DNA of 64,000 nucleotides, taken from assembly GCA_947473805.1 (NCBI GenBank), contig CANJGB010000012.1, forward strand, positions 29,241 through 93,240, read 5' to 3'. The notes below the pieces were generated by a model. It was not told where the DNA came from and searched no databases. It saw nothing but the letters and a program-made list of their open reading frames with translations. Position 1 is the stretch's first letter. Every line of letters begins with the position of its first letter. Source of the stretch: Alphaproteobacteria bacterium. Lineage in GTDB: Bacteria; Pseudomonadota; Alphaproteobacteria; Ferrovibrionales; Ferrovibrionaceae. Positions 1-9,514 of this stretch are shown one piece after another. The position numbers and the translations under genes are program-made.

Positions 1-183
1 AAACGAATCCAGCTCGGCACTGCCAAAGCCTTCCCACCACGTGCGGTCGGGCCAGACGTTGGCGCCGTCGGTCTGCTGCACCCAGGCGGGCGGCGTTACG
101 ATCTCCGGCTTCTCGAAGAACGGTCCGAGGCTGCACGACGACAGGAAGGTCGCGGCAGCGAGGGCGGCGAGGGCGCGCTTCAT
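1..183 (-). CDS. NodT-family RND/tripartite efflux outer membrane lipoprotein (5' part only)
   Basis: Only the first 61 codons are in the window; the gene runs off the left edge. The ATG at 183 opens a lipoprotein signal peptide: Lys-Arg, an Ala/Leu-rich core, and the lipobox LSSC with Cys17 as the predicted lipidated residue. The mature start (GPFFEKPEI...PPAW) and the following WWEGFGSAELD stretch match the start of NodT/OprM-type outer membrane channels, where W-W-x-x-F-x-D/S-x-x-L is a family hallmark. It lies 11 bases after the macB-like gene on the same strand, so it should supply the outer membrane exit duct for the MacAB-like pump. Family assignment is good; substrate unknown. Confidence 0.85.
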   Translation of the reverse strand, partial: MKRALAALAAATFLSSCSLGPFFEKPEIVTPPAWVQQTDGANVWPDRTWWEGFGSAELDSF

Positions 184-194
184 TGGGCTATCGA

Positions 195-2203
<2,009 letters not shown>

Positions 2204-2207
<4 letters not shown>

Positions 2208-3364
2208 AGGCGCGGCGCTCCGCCGCCCAGCCCGCCCGGCGGACGATTGCCACCCGCGCCCGGCGTGCGCGCGCCATCGAGTACGATTTCGTCTCCGACC
2301 TTCAGGCCGGTGCGGATTTCGGCGGTGACGCGGTTGTTGGCGCCGATCTCGATGGGGCGGTCGACCGGCGTTCCGTTCTCCATCACCCGCACGGTGTAGC
2401 GGCCGCCGCGGCCGGGCATCGGCCGCATGACCGACATCGGCGCAATCGGCACGTTCTCGGCGTGCGAGACGACGAAGAATACCTGTGCGCTCATCTGCGG
2501 CAGCAGGTCCAGGTCCGGATTGTCCACGTCGAACAGCGCACTGTAGAGCACGACGTTGTTGACCACTTCCGGCGTCGGCAAAATCTGGCGCAGCGCGCCG
2601 GTGCGCCGGCGGTCCGGCTGGCCCAGCGTCGTGAAATAGGCCTGCATGCCAATCTTCAGCTTCGACACGTCGGCTTCCGACACCTGCGTCTTCACCGTCA
2701 TGGTGGCAAGATCGGCGATGCGCAGCACCAGCGGCGCCGACTGGTTGGCGTTCAGGGTCTGGCCCTGGCGGGCGATCACATCCACCACCGTGCCGTCCAT
2801 CGGCGCATAGATGGTGGTGTAACCCAGGTTCGCCTGGTCGGCCTTCAGGGTGGATTCGACCTGCTTGGTCTGCGCTTCCAGCGCGGCGATCTGGGCGGCA
2901 ATGGTCTTGGTCGCGGCCTCGGCGGTGTCATAGGCCTCGCGGCTGGTTGCGCGTTCCTTCAGCAGACCCTTCTGCCGTTCGAACTGGCTGGCCGACAGAA
3001 CCTGGGTCGCCTTGCGCTCGGCGATCTGCGCGCGCAGCGATTGCAGCTGTGCCTCGTCGGCGCCGACGCGGGCCTCGTACACTGTGGGGTCGATCTGGGC
3101 CAGCAACTGGCCCTGCTTGACCTTGTCGCCGAAATTGACCGCGATCTTCTTCAACTGGCCCGACACCTGGGTGCCGACGTCCACGTAGTTCAGCGGCTGC
3201 AGCGTGCCGACCGCCGGGACGGTGTCCTCGACCGAGCCATTCACCACCGTATAGGTGCGGACCTGCGGCTGGGCCGCGGCGCGTCCCGACCAATACCACC
3301 AGCCGCCACCAGCGGCGGCAGCGACGACGGCGACCAGCGCCAAGATGACCGGAAATTTCTTCAT
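2204..3364 (-). CDS. macA: MacA-like periplasmic adaptor (membrane fusion protein)
   Basis: HlyD/MacA-type adaptor bridging the MacB-like pump and the outer membrane channel. One N-terminal membrane anchor (about residues 4-22, ending GGGWWYW) is followed by a biotinyl-lipoyl-like half ([20 protein letters not shown]), a coiled-coil hairpin (about 90-165, rich in Ala/Gln/Glu), the second lipoyl half ([13 protein letters not shown]) and beta-barrel domains. The C terminus ends in a Gly-rich tail. The open frame extends 34 codons upstream, but a second ATG of an ATGATG pair at 3364 sits 4 bases after AAGGA, and the hydrophobic anchor begins there, so this start is chosen (386 residues). First gene of the efflux operon; a GntR regulator is transcribed divergently. 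Confidence 0.9.
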
Positions 3365-3565
3365 CATGTCCTTCGGCAGCTTACACGCGTGGCGGCGCGG
3401 CTTCCTGCGCTCGTAGCGGCTGCGCGACTGCTCCTGATAACCCCCCCACGGGATTGATAAGTTCACGGCCTAAGCCCCGGGCAGGTCACAGGAAAAAATG
3501 CACAGACCGGATGCCACGGGTGGATGATCACGGTATAAGCGAAATAACCGACAACGGGGAGCGGC

Positions 3566-4354
3566 ATGGCGGCGGCAGGCAGGACACGGGCGACGGGCGG
3601 CGCGACGACCGGCGAAAACGGACCGGTGAAGAAGAGCAAGACCGCGATCCTGCTGGCGCGCGACATCGTGCGCGCCATCTACGAGAACAAGCTGAAGCCC
3701 GGCGACCGCTACTTCTCCGAGGAGGAGGCGTTGCGCCGCCACGGCGTTGCCCGCAACACGCTGCGCGAGGCGCTGCGCTATCTCGAATTCCAGGGCGCGC
3801 TGGAAATCCGCCCGGGTCCCGGCGGTGGTGCCGTCGTGGCGCAGCCGGACTGGACGCACCTGGCCTCCACCCTGGCCCTGCTGCTGCAATTCGCCAATGC
3901 GCCTTTGCGTTCGGTGTTCGAGGCGCGGGTGGCCATCGATCCCGGCATGGCCGAACTGGCCGCCCGCAATGCCGGCGCCGACGATCTTGCCCGCCTCGAC
4001 GACGCGCTGGCGCAGGTCGAGGCGAACCTCGGCGACTACCGCAAGTTCCACCAGGCCTATATGCGCTTCTGGGACCATCTCGCCGCCAGCACCGGCAACG
4101 CGATCTTGGCCCTGCTGACGCCGTCGATGCGGCGCATCATCCACAGCGCCGTGTTCGTGCCGACCGAGCCGTCGCGCGCCGACCTCTTGGTCCGCCTGCG
4201 CCGCATCCGCGACGCCGTCGCCCGCCACGACGAACCCGGTGCGCGCCTCGCCACCAGCGAGTTTGATTCCGACCTGCTTGCCCGCCTGACCAAGGCCTAT
4301 CCCCGCCAGCTCGAAGGCGTGGTCGCCTGGTCGGACGTCGACCTGAATCCGTAA
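3566..4354 (+). CDS. GntR-family (FadR/FCD subfamily) transcriptional regulator
   Basis: A 262-residue DNA-binding regulator. The winged helix-turn-helix spans about residues 24-92, with the recognition helix in HGVARNTLREALRYLEFQGALE and the wing IRPGPGGGAVV. The C-terminal all-helical FCD ligand domain (about 100-250) includes FEARVAIDPGMAELAA and FHQAYMRFWDHLA, the latter carrying a typical FCD metal-ligand His. GGGGAG lies 4 bases before the ATG. FCD regulators sense carboxylates or CoA-type metabolites. A site matching the FadR-subfamily consensus TNGTNNNACNA overlaps the promoter just downstream (4515-4525), so this protein probably represses the UGSC cluster that follows; control of the divergent efflux operon is a second possibility. 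Confidence 0.88.
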   Translation: MAAAGRTRATGGATTGENGPVKKSKTAILLARDIVRAIYENKLKPGDRYFSEEEALRRHGVARNTLREALRYLEFQGALEIRPGPGGGAVVAQPDWTHLASTLALLLQFANAPLRSVFEARVAIDPGMAELAARNAGADDLARLDDALAQVEANLGDYRKFHQAYMRFWDHLAASTGNAILALLTPSMRRIIHSAVFVPTEPSRADLLVRLRRIRDAVARHDEPGARLATSEFDSDLLARLTKAYPRQLEGVVAWSDVDLNP

Positions 4355-4365
4355 GGTTTCGGCTC

Positions 4366-4450
4366 GCCTCACGCTTCGACAAGCTCGGCATGAGGCAATC
4401 GGGAAATCGAAAACGTCCCGTTCGCCTCATCCTGAGCCCGTCTAAGGGCG
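4366..4450. repeat. Paired inverted dispersed palindromes (copy 1)
   Basis: Two inversely oriented copies of a roughly 30-base element. Arm one (4366-4396) begins GCCTCACGCTTCGAC and ends ATGAGGC; arm two (4424-4450) begins GCCTCATCCTGAGC and is decayed at its end. Each arm is itself an imperfect hairpin and the two arms can pair with each other. The element follows the stop of the GntR gene by 12 bases, so it may stop or stabilise that transcript. Related pairs recur at six other places in this window. Confidence 0.75.
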
Positions 4451-4493
4451 CGGCGCCTCCTGGGCGTCGCCGCGCCATGACCGCTTTTGACCC

Positions 4494-4525
4494 TTGACCG
4501 CCAATCACTGATACTTGTATAACTA
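4494..4525 (+). promoter_or_regulatory. Sigma70-like promoter with overlapping GntR/FCD operator
   Basis: A -35 TTGACC (4494-4499), an 18-base spacer and a -10 TATAAC (4518-4523) precede the UGSC cluster. Overlapping the -10 is TTGTATAACTA (4515-4525), an exact match to the FadR-subfamily GntR consensus TNGTNNNACNA. Wider inverted arms CTGATA (4508-4513) and TATCAG (4528-4533) flank it. The adjacent upstream gene encodes an FCD-type GntR protein. Sequence match is direct; repression is inference. Confidence 0.65.
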
Positions 4526-4612
4526 ATTATCAGGGTCTGGCGGGTCACGCCCCGCCATGGCAATTTTACGCCCGAATTTGGCGCCCCAGCGGCCCCACCA
4601 AGGGAGTGGAAA

Positions 4613-4852
4613 ATGTCCGTAGCCGAGAATCTCGTGCAGCAGTTCCAGCGGATGGTGAATTTCGACGGCGGCAAGCTGACCTTGCTGGGCGTCGAGGGGA
4701 ACCTCATCCGCATCGCCTACAAGTCGGGCACCGATCCGACCTGCGAAGACGGTGTCTGCGTCCTGCCGCATCTCGAACTGCAGGCGCTGATGAGCGAGAC
4801 GCTCGCCCGCCGCGATCCCAATCTTCAGGTCCGCGTCGAACCCGTGAACTGA
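4613..4852 (+). CDS. Small NifU-tail-like protein of unknown function
   Basis: A 79-residue soluble protein, first gene after the GntR-site promoter and 42 bases before the UGSC gene, with GGGAGTGG before its ATG. Its organisation resembles the C-terminal NifU scaffold domain: a beta strand GGKLTLLGVEGNLIRIAY, a cysteine loop, a helix LPHLELQALMSETL and a final strand LQVRVEPV. Where NifU has C-x-x-C, this protein has C-x4-C (Cys44 and Cys49 in PTCEDGVC), so Fe-S binding is uncertain. No other domain is recognised. Conserved placement before the UGSC protein suggests a partner role (cofactor or thiol chemistry), which is inference. Confidence 0.7.
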   Translation: MSVAENLVQQFQRMVNFDGGKLTLLGVEGNLIRIAYKSGTDPTCEDGVCVLPHLELQALMSETLARRDPNLQVRVEPVN

Positions 4853-4894
4853 GCCTCAAGGCTCACAAAAGAATTTTCCTTGGGAGGAAAAACA

Positions 4895-6631
4895 ATGGAC
4901 AGGACACCGACCGATCTTGCCGTCCGGCTGACCATTATCAATCCGGTCGCCGAGCCAGATTCCCATGCCAATGGCTCCGAGCGGTTCCCGCCGGCCAAGC
5001 GGCCGAAGAGCCTCGATAACAAGACCGTCGCCCTGTACTGGAACGGCAAGCAGAACGGCCCCGACGCCCTGGTCCGCACCAAGGAAAACCTGGCCAGGCA
5101 GTACAAGGGCATCAAGTTCATCGACATCATCGGCGAGAAGGGCGGTACCAACCGCTATCTCTCTGAAGAGCAGCTCGACATGCTGAAGGAAAAGGCCGAC
5201 GCGGTGGTCTGCACCTCCGCCGATTGCGGCTCGTGCACCTCGTGGCTGATCCGCGACCTGTGCGAGCTCGAACGCCGCGGCGTTCCCGCCATCGGCTACA
5301 CCGCCGCCATTTTCGATGACGACGCGCATTTCAGCTGCACCGTGTTCGGCGTGCCCGAGGCGGTGCCGGTGATCGTGCCGGAATGCTTCTCGAACAAGAC
5401 CGCCGCCGAAATCCACAAGATGGTCGATGACGCCTGGGACAAGGTGATCGACGGCCTGACCAAGGACCGCAAGGTCAAGGACGAGCTGCCCAGCTTCGAG
5501 GGCATGGTGCTGGAAAAGGCGCCGGAACTGCATTTCGAGGGCGCCGACCTGATGGACGCGTTCGAGGGCATGCAGCGCCAGTTCATCAAGAACTTCTGGT
5601 CCGACGGACTGCCGCTGATCCCGCCGACCAAGAAGAAGGTCGACGCGATGATCGCGGCAAGCGGCCATGACGGCGACCATGTTGTCGGCAAGTTCGCGCC
5701 CGGCATGGGCGTGGGCACGGTGCGCAAGATCGCCGCCAATGCGGTCATGGCCGGCTGCCGGCCCGACCACATGCCGATCATCATGGCGATGATGGAGTGC
5801 ATTCTCGAGCCGTCGATCGGCCTGCGCACCTGGGCGATGTCCACCGGTCCGCAATTCCCCATCGTCATGGTGTCGGGCGCCTATGCCGAGAAGATCGGCA
5901 TGAACAACGGCATCTGCGCGCTGGGGCCGGGCTCGATTTCCGAGGTGAACATCGTCATCGGCCGCGCGCTGCGCCTGATCATGATGAATGTCGGCCTGTC
6001 CTATCCGGGCATCACCGACATGGACACCATCGGCACCCCGAACAAGTTCTCGTGCGTCGTCGCCGAAAACGAGAAGCGCAACCCGTGGGATTCATGGCGC
6101 GTGCAGCAGGGCTTCAAGCCCCACGACACCACCGTCACCGTCAACGTGCCCTACGGCATGACCGAATTGTTCGACTTCCAGAACTCCGATCCGGAACTGC
6201 TGATCGAGGGCTGGGCCACGCTGTCCAGCAACGCGGTCGGCTCGCCCGCCCAGGCGGTCTGGCTGGTCAAGACCAACGCACCGCTGTCGGAAGGCTATCC
6301 GTTCCATGGCGCCTTCTCGAACCTGTTGCTGATGGCGCCGGACCATGCGTCGGTGTTCTCGAAGGCCGGCTGGTCGATCGACGACATCAAGCAGGCGATC
6401 CACCGCAAGACGCGCATCGAGTTCCGCAAGGCGATGATCAACAAGTCGTACGACGGCTTCAAGACCGCGCACCCGGAACTGCAGTGGCTGCTGGACCAGC
6501 CCGAGACGATGGTCTCGGTCAGCCCCAGCGCCGACTGCTACGAGTTCTTCGTGGTCGGCGCCTCGGCCGGCCGCAGCCAGTACTGCTTCGGCGGCACCAA
6601 CTCGGTGACCAAGGCGGTCAAGCTGCCATAA
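4895..6631 (+). CDS. UGSC-family (seleno)protein homologue, Cys form, with large C-terminal domain
   Basis: A 578-residue protein. The N-terminal domain carries the signature after which the UGSC family is named: the Sec/Cys-Gly-Ser-Cys motif is Cys111-Gly-Ser-Cys114 in TSADCGSCTSW. The codon at the Sec position (5225-5227) is TGC, so this is the ordinary cysteine form. A thioredoxin-like redox or thiol-dependent role is usual speculation for the family; its reaction is not known to me. The C-terminal part (from about residue 195, DGLPLIPPTKKKV onwards) is a second conserved domain commonly fused to UGSC. An in-frame TTG lies 5 codons upstream, but ATG 4895 is preceded by GGAGG at 7 bases. 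Followed by a clear terminator. Context suggests catabolism of an unknown compound. Confidence 0.82.
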   Translation: MDRTPTDLAVRLTIINPVAEPDSHANGSERFPPAKRPKSLDNKTVALYWNGKQNGPDALVRTKENLARQYKGIKFIDIIGEKGGTNRYLSEEQLDMLKEKADAVVCTSADCGSCTSWLIRDLCELERRGVPAIGYTAAIFDDDAHFSCTVFGVPEAVPVIVPECFSNKTAAEIHKMVDDAWDKVIDGLTKDRKVKDELPSFEGMVLEKAPELHFEGADLMDAFEGMQRQFIKNFWSDGLPLIPPTKKKVDAMIAASGHDGDHVVGKFAPGMGVGTVRKIAANAVMAGCRPDHMPIIMAMMECILEPSIGLRTWAMSTGPQFPIVMVSGAYAEKIGMNNGICALGPGSISEVNIVIGRALRLIMMNVGLSYPGITDMDTIGTPNKFSCVVAENEKRNPWDSWRVQQGFKPHDTTVTVNVPYGMTELFDFQNSDPELLIEGWATLSSNAVGSPAQAVWLVKTNAPLSEGYPFHGAFSNLLLMAPDHASVFSKAGWSIDDIKQAIHRKTRIEFRKAMINKSYDGFKTAHPELQWLLDQPETMVSVSPSADCYEFFVVGASAGRSQYCFGGTNSVTKAVKLP

Positions 6632-6660
6632 CCGCATTCCGGCTTGCCGGTTTCGGAAAA

Positions 6661-6686
6661 GCCCCTGCGCAAGCAGGGGCCTTTTT
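6661..6686 (+). terminator. Rho-independent terminator after the UGSC gene
   Basis: Perfect stem GCCCCTGC / GCAGGGGC with loop GCAA, followed by CTTTTT. It lies 30 bases after the UGSC stop and separates that gene from the binding-protein gene. Confidence 0.9.
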
Positions 6687-6870
6687 CGTGCGACTGATGC
6701 CGAAATCAGATTGGTCGGCCCTCAAAAAGGCATTCGACGGCCTTCCCGTCCGGGGGGACACTTGCCGCAAGCGTCTGCCAGGGCGCGCGGGAGGAGCTTC
6801 GATCGGCCGGCGTACGCTCGGCCCGTCTTCCATTCCGCTTCCCGGCCGGCGCCAACCACGGAGGAAAGCC

Positions 6871-8067
6871 ATGAAGAAAATCGCAAGTCTTGCGGCCGCC
6901 GCCGCGCTGCTGGCCGGCACCGCATTGGCGCAGCCGAACGCGCCGGTGAAGATCGGCGTGCTGACCGATCTCACCAGTGTATTTGCCGCCTTCGACGGCC
7001 CCGGCTCGGTCGAGGCCGGCCGTCTCGCGGTCGAGGATGTCGGCAACGTGCTGGGGCGGCCGGTCGAACTGATCGCCGCCGACCACCAGAACAAGCCCGA
7101 CGTGGCGCTGACCCTTGCGCGCAAGTGGTTCGACTCCGATGGCGTCGATGCCATTTTCGACGTTGCCAATTCGTCCATCGCGCTGGCCGTCAACACGCTG
7201 GCCGGCGAGAAGAAGAAGATCGTCATCTTTACCGCGCCGACCAATGACGGCATGACCGAACAGGCCTGCAACGGCTATGGCTTCGCCTGGGTCTACGACG
7301 CCTATTCGCTGTTCCGTCCGTCAATCCTGTACCAGGCGAAGAACGGCGGCGACACCTGGTTCACCCTGGTGCCCGACTATGCCTCCGGCGTGATCATGGA
7401 AAACGTGGTGAGCGAGGTCCTGCCCGCGGTCGGCGGCAAGATCGTCGGCTCGGTGCGTGCCCCGCTCGGCGGCGCCGACTTCTCGTCCTACATCCTCCAG
7501 GCCCAGGCCTCGAAGGCGAAGGTCATTTTCGTCGGTCAGAACGGCCCCGACCTGATCAACCTGCTGAAGCAGATGCGCGAGTTCGGCGTTGCCGAAAAGG
7601 GCCAGCGCATCGTCCTGAACGGCATCCACGACACCGACATCCGCGCCATCGGCCAGGACGTGCTGCAGGACATCTCGGTCGCCACGCCGTGGTACTGGGA
7701 CATGGACGACCAGACCCGTGCCTTCGCCAAGCGGTTCATGCCGCGCGTCAACACCTCGCCGGGCTGGATTCATGCCGGCACGTATTCTGCGGTGCTGAAC
7801 TACCTCAAGGCGGTCAACGCCGCCGGGTCGAAGGATTCCGACAAGGTGCGCGAGGCGCTGTTCAAGTTGAAGATCGACGACATGTTCGCGCGCAATGCGA
7901 CCCTGCGCCCGAACGGCCGGCTGATCCACGATTTCTACCAGATCCGGGTCAAGAAGCCGTCCGAGTCGAAATATCCGTGGGATTACCAGCAGGTAGTGGC
8001 AACCATCGCGGCCAATGACGCCTTCCGCCCGTTGTCCGACACCAAGTGCCCGCTGGTGAAGAAATAA
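6871..8067 (+). CDS. LivK-like ABC transporter substrate-binding protein (tandem paralogue 1)
   Basis: A 398-residue periplasmic binding protein of the branched-chain amino acid/amide type (Peripla_BP_6 fold). The signal peptide MKKIASLAAAAALLAGTALA precedes the mature start QPNAPVKIGVLTDLTS. Characteristic stretches include FDGPGSVEAGRLAVEDVG, ADHQNKPDVALTLARKWFD and DVANSSIALAVN. GGAGG lies 6 bases before the ATG. It is closely similar along its whole length to the next gene (8224-9432) and more distantly to 39385-40608, indicating local duplication. No permease or ATPase gene of the LivHMGF type is nearby. The ligand is unknown; because it sits in a catabolic cluster it is more likely an organic acid or aromatic compound than an amino acid. 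Confidence 0.9.
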   Translation: MKKIASLAAAAALLAGTALAQPNAPVKIGVLTDLTSVFAAFDGPGSVEAGRLAVEDVGNVLGRPVELIAADHQNKPDVALTLARKWFDSDGVDAIFDVANSSIALAVNTLAGEKKKIVIFTAPTNDGMTEQACNGYGFAWVYDAYSLFRPSILYQAKNGGDTWFTLVPDYASGVIMENVVSEVLPAVGGKIVGSVRAPLGGADFSSYILQAQASKAKVIFVGQNGPDLINLLKQMREFGVAEKGQRIVLNGIHDTDIRAIGQDVLQDISVATPWYWDMDDQTRAFAKRFMPRVNTSPGWIHAGTYSAVLNYLKAVNAAGSKDSDKVREALFKLKIDDMFARNATLRPNGRLIHDFYQIRVKKPSESKYPWDYQQVVATIAANDAFRPLSDTKCPLVKK

Positions 8068-8076
8068 GGCGGGAAG

Positions 8077-8105
8077 GGCCGGCGGCTGGGGCCGCCGGCC
8101 GTCTT
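8077..8105 (+). terminator. Hairpin terminator after first binding protein
   Basis: Perfect 10-base stem GGCCGGCGGC / GCCGCCGGCC with a TGGG loop, 9 bases after the stop codon; the following run (GTCTT) is weakly T-rich, so efficiency is uncertain. Confidence 0.65.
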
Positions 8106-8223
8106 GCCGTGCCCGGATTGCAGTCAATTCCGGGGTAGCATCACCAACAGGCGCTGTCCTATGATGCGCTCCGGTTCCCCCCGCCCAACAAGGAGGCGGC
8201 GAAGGGTGACCCTAGGGAGGTTA

Positions 8224-9432
8224 ATGATGAAAACGGTTTTTGGCGCGCTCGCGGGCGCGCTGATGCTCAGCGGCGCCGCCATGGCGCAGACAGCGTCGGC
8301 CCCGGTCAAGATGGGCCTGCTCAGCGATCTCAGCAGCTCCTTCGTCGCCTTCGACGGCCCCGGCTCGGTCGAGGCGCTTCGCATGGCGATTGAGGATTTC
8401 GGCGGCTCGGCCCTGGGCAAGCCGGTCGAGCTCATCTCCGCCGACCACCAGAACAAGGCTGACGTTGCGGCGGCGCTGGCCCGCGAATGGTTCGACAGCC
8501 GCGGCGTCGACTCCATTTTTGACGTCGCCAATTCCTCCATCGCGCTCGCGATCAACACGCTCGCGCTCGAGAAGAAGAAGCTCGTCCTCTTCACCGCGCC
8601 GATCAACGACGGCATGACCGAGGCCCAGTGCAACGGCTACGGCTTCGGCTGGGTGTACGACACCTATTCGCAGGTCCGTCCGGCGGTGAACTACACCATC
8701 AAGTCGAAGGGCATCGACACCTGGTTCACCATGGTGCCCGACTACGCCGCCGGCCACCTGATGGGCGACATCGCCATCGAGACCATCAAGCAGAATGGCG
8801 GTCAGGTTCTGGGCAGCGTGCGCGCGCCGTTCAACGCGCCCGACTTCTCGTCCTTCATCCTGCAGGCGCAGGGCTCGAAGGCGAAGGGCCTGTTCACGGC
8901 GATGAACGGTCCCGACCTGATCAACCTGATGAAGCAGCTGGATGAGTTCGGCGTGCGCAAGACCATGGTGGTCACGCTGAACGGCATCCACGACAGCGAC
9001 ATCAAGGCGATCGGCGCCGACAAGTTCAAGGACATCGTCGTCTCGACGCCCTGGTACTGGGACCTGAACGACGAGACCCGCGCCTTCGCCAAGCGGTTCG
9101 AGGCCAAGATCGGCGGCAAGCCGGGCTGGATCCATGCCGGCACCTACTCCGCCGGCCTGACCTACCTGAAGGCCGTCAAGGAAGCCGGCACGAAGGACAC
9201 CGACAAGGTCCGCGAGGCGCTGTTCAAGATCAAGATCGACGACATGTTCGCCAAGAACGCCACCCTGCGTCCGAACGGCCGCCTGGTGCACGATCACTAC
9301 CGCGTCCGCCTGAAGGGTGCTGCGGAAGCGAAGTATCCGTGGGACTTCGAAGAGGTCCAGGCTGTCATCCCGGCATCGGAAGCCTATCGTCCGCTGTCGG
9401 CGACTGCCTGCCCGCTGGTGAAGAAGTCCTGA
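8224..9432 (+). CDS. LivK-like ABC transporter substrate-binding protein (tandem paralogue 2)
   Basis: A 402-residue secreted binding protein with signal sequence MMKTVFGALAGALMLSGAAMAQ. It shares long blocks with the preceding gene: SSFVAFDGPGSVEALRMAIED, SADHQNKADVAAALAREWFD, FDVANSSIALAIN, TPWYWD and GWIHAGTYSA. The ATGATG start at 8224 has GGGAGG 5 bases upstream; the longer frame to 8104 lacks a signal peptide and is rejected. A strong terminator follows. The two paralogues have separate terminators and ribosome sites, so they can be expressed differently; a diverged ligand range is plausible but unproven. Confidence 0.9.
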   Translation: MMKTVFGALAGALMLSGAAMAQTASAPVKMGLLSDLSSSFVAFDGPGSVEALRMAIEDFGGSALGKPVELISADHQNKADVAAALAREWFDSRGVDSIFDVANSSIALAINTLALEKKKLVLFTAPINDGMTEAQCNGYGFGWVYDTYSQVRPAVNYTIKSKGIDTWFTMVPDYAAGHLMGDIAIETIKQNGGQVLGSVRAPFNAPDFSSFILQAQGSKAKGLFTAMNGPDLINLMKQLDEFGVRKTMVVTLNGIHDSDIKAIGADKFKDIVVSTPWYWDLNDETRAFAKRFEAKIGGKPGWIHAGTYSAGLTYLKAVKEAGTKDTDKVREALFKIKIDDMFAKNATLRPNGRLVHDHYRVRLKGAAEAKYPWDFEEVQAVIPASEAYRPLSATACPLVKKS

Positions 9433-9451
9433 ACCATCGCGCATGACTAGG

Positions 9452-9482
9452 AGAAGGGCCGCATCGTGCGGCCCTTCTTTTT
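9452..9482 (+). terminator. Rho-independent terminator
   Basis: Stem AGAAGGGCCGCA / TGCGGCCCTTCT with loop TCG followed by TTTTT, 20 bases after the second binding-protein stop. Strong intrinsic terminator. Confidence 0.9.
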
Positions 9483-9514
9483 GCCGCCAGCTTTTTTGAT
9501 CGCGGGAGGAACCC

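Noticed and set aside
3464..3565. Extended start of the MacA-like adaptor at 3466
   Set aside because: The extra 34 residues are charged, lack similarity and precede the membrane anchor; the ATG at 3364 has a ribosome site and begins right at the anchor.
5225..5227. Selenocysteine at the UGSC motif
   Set aside because: The codon is TGC, not TGA, and the gene reads through normally, so this is the cysteine form and no SECIS element is needed.
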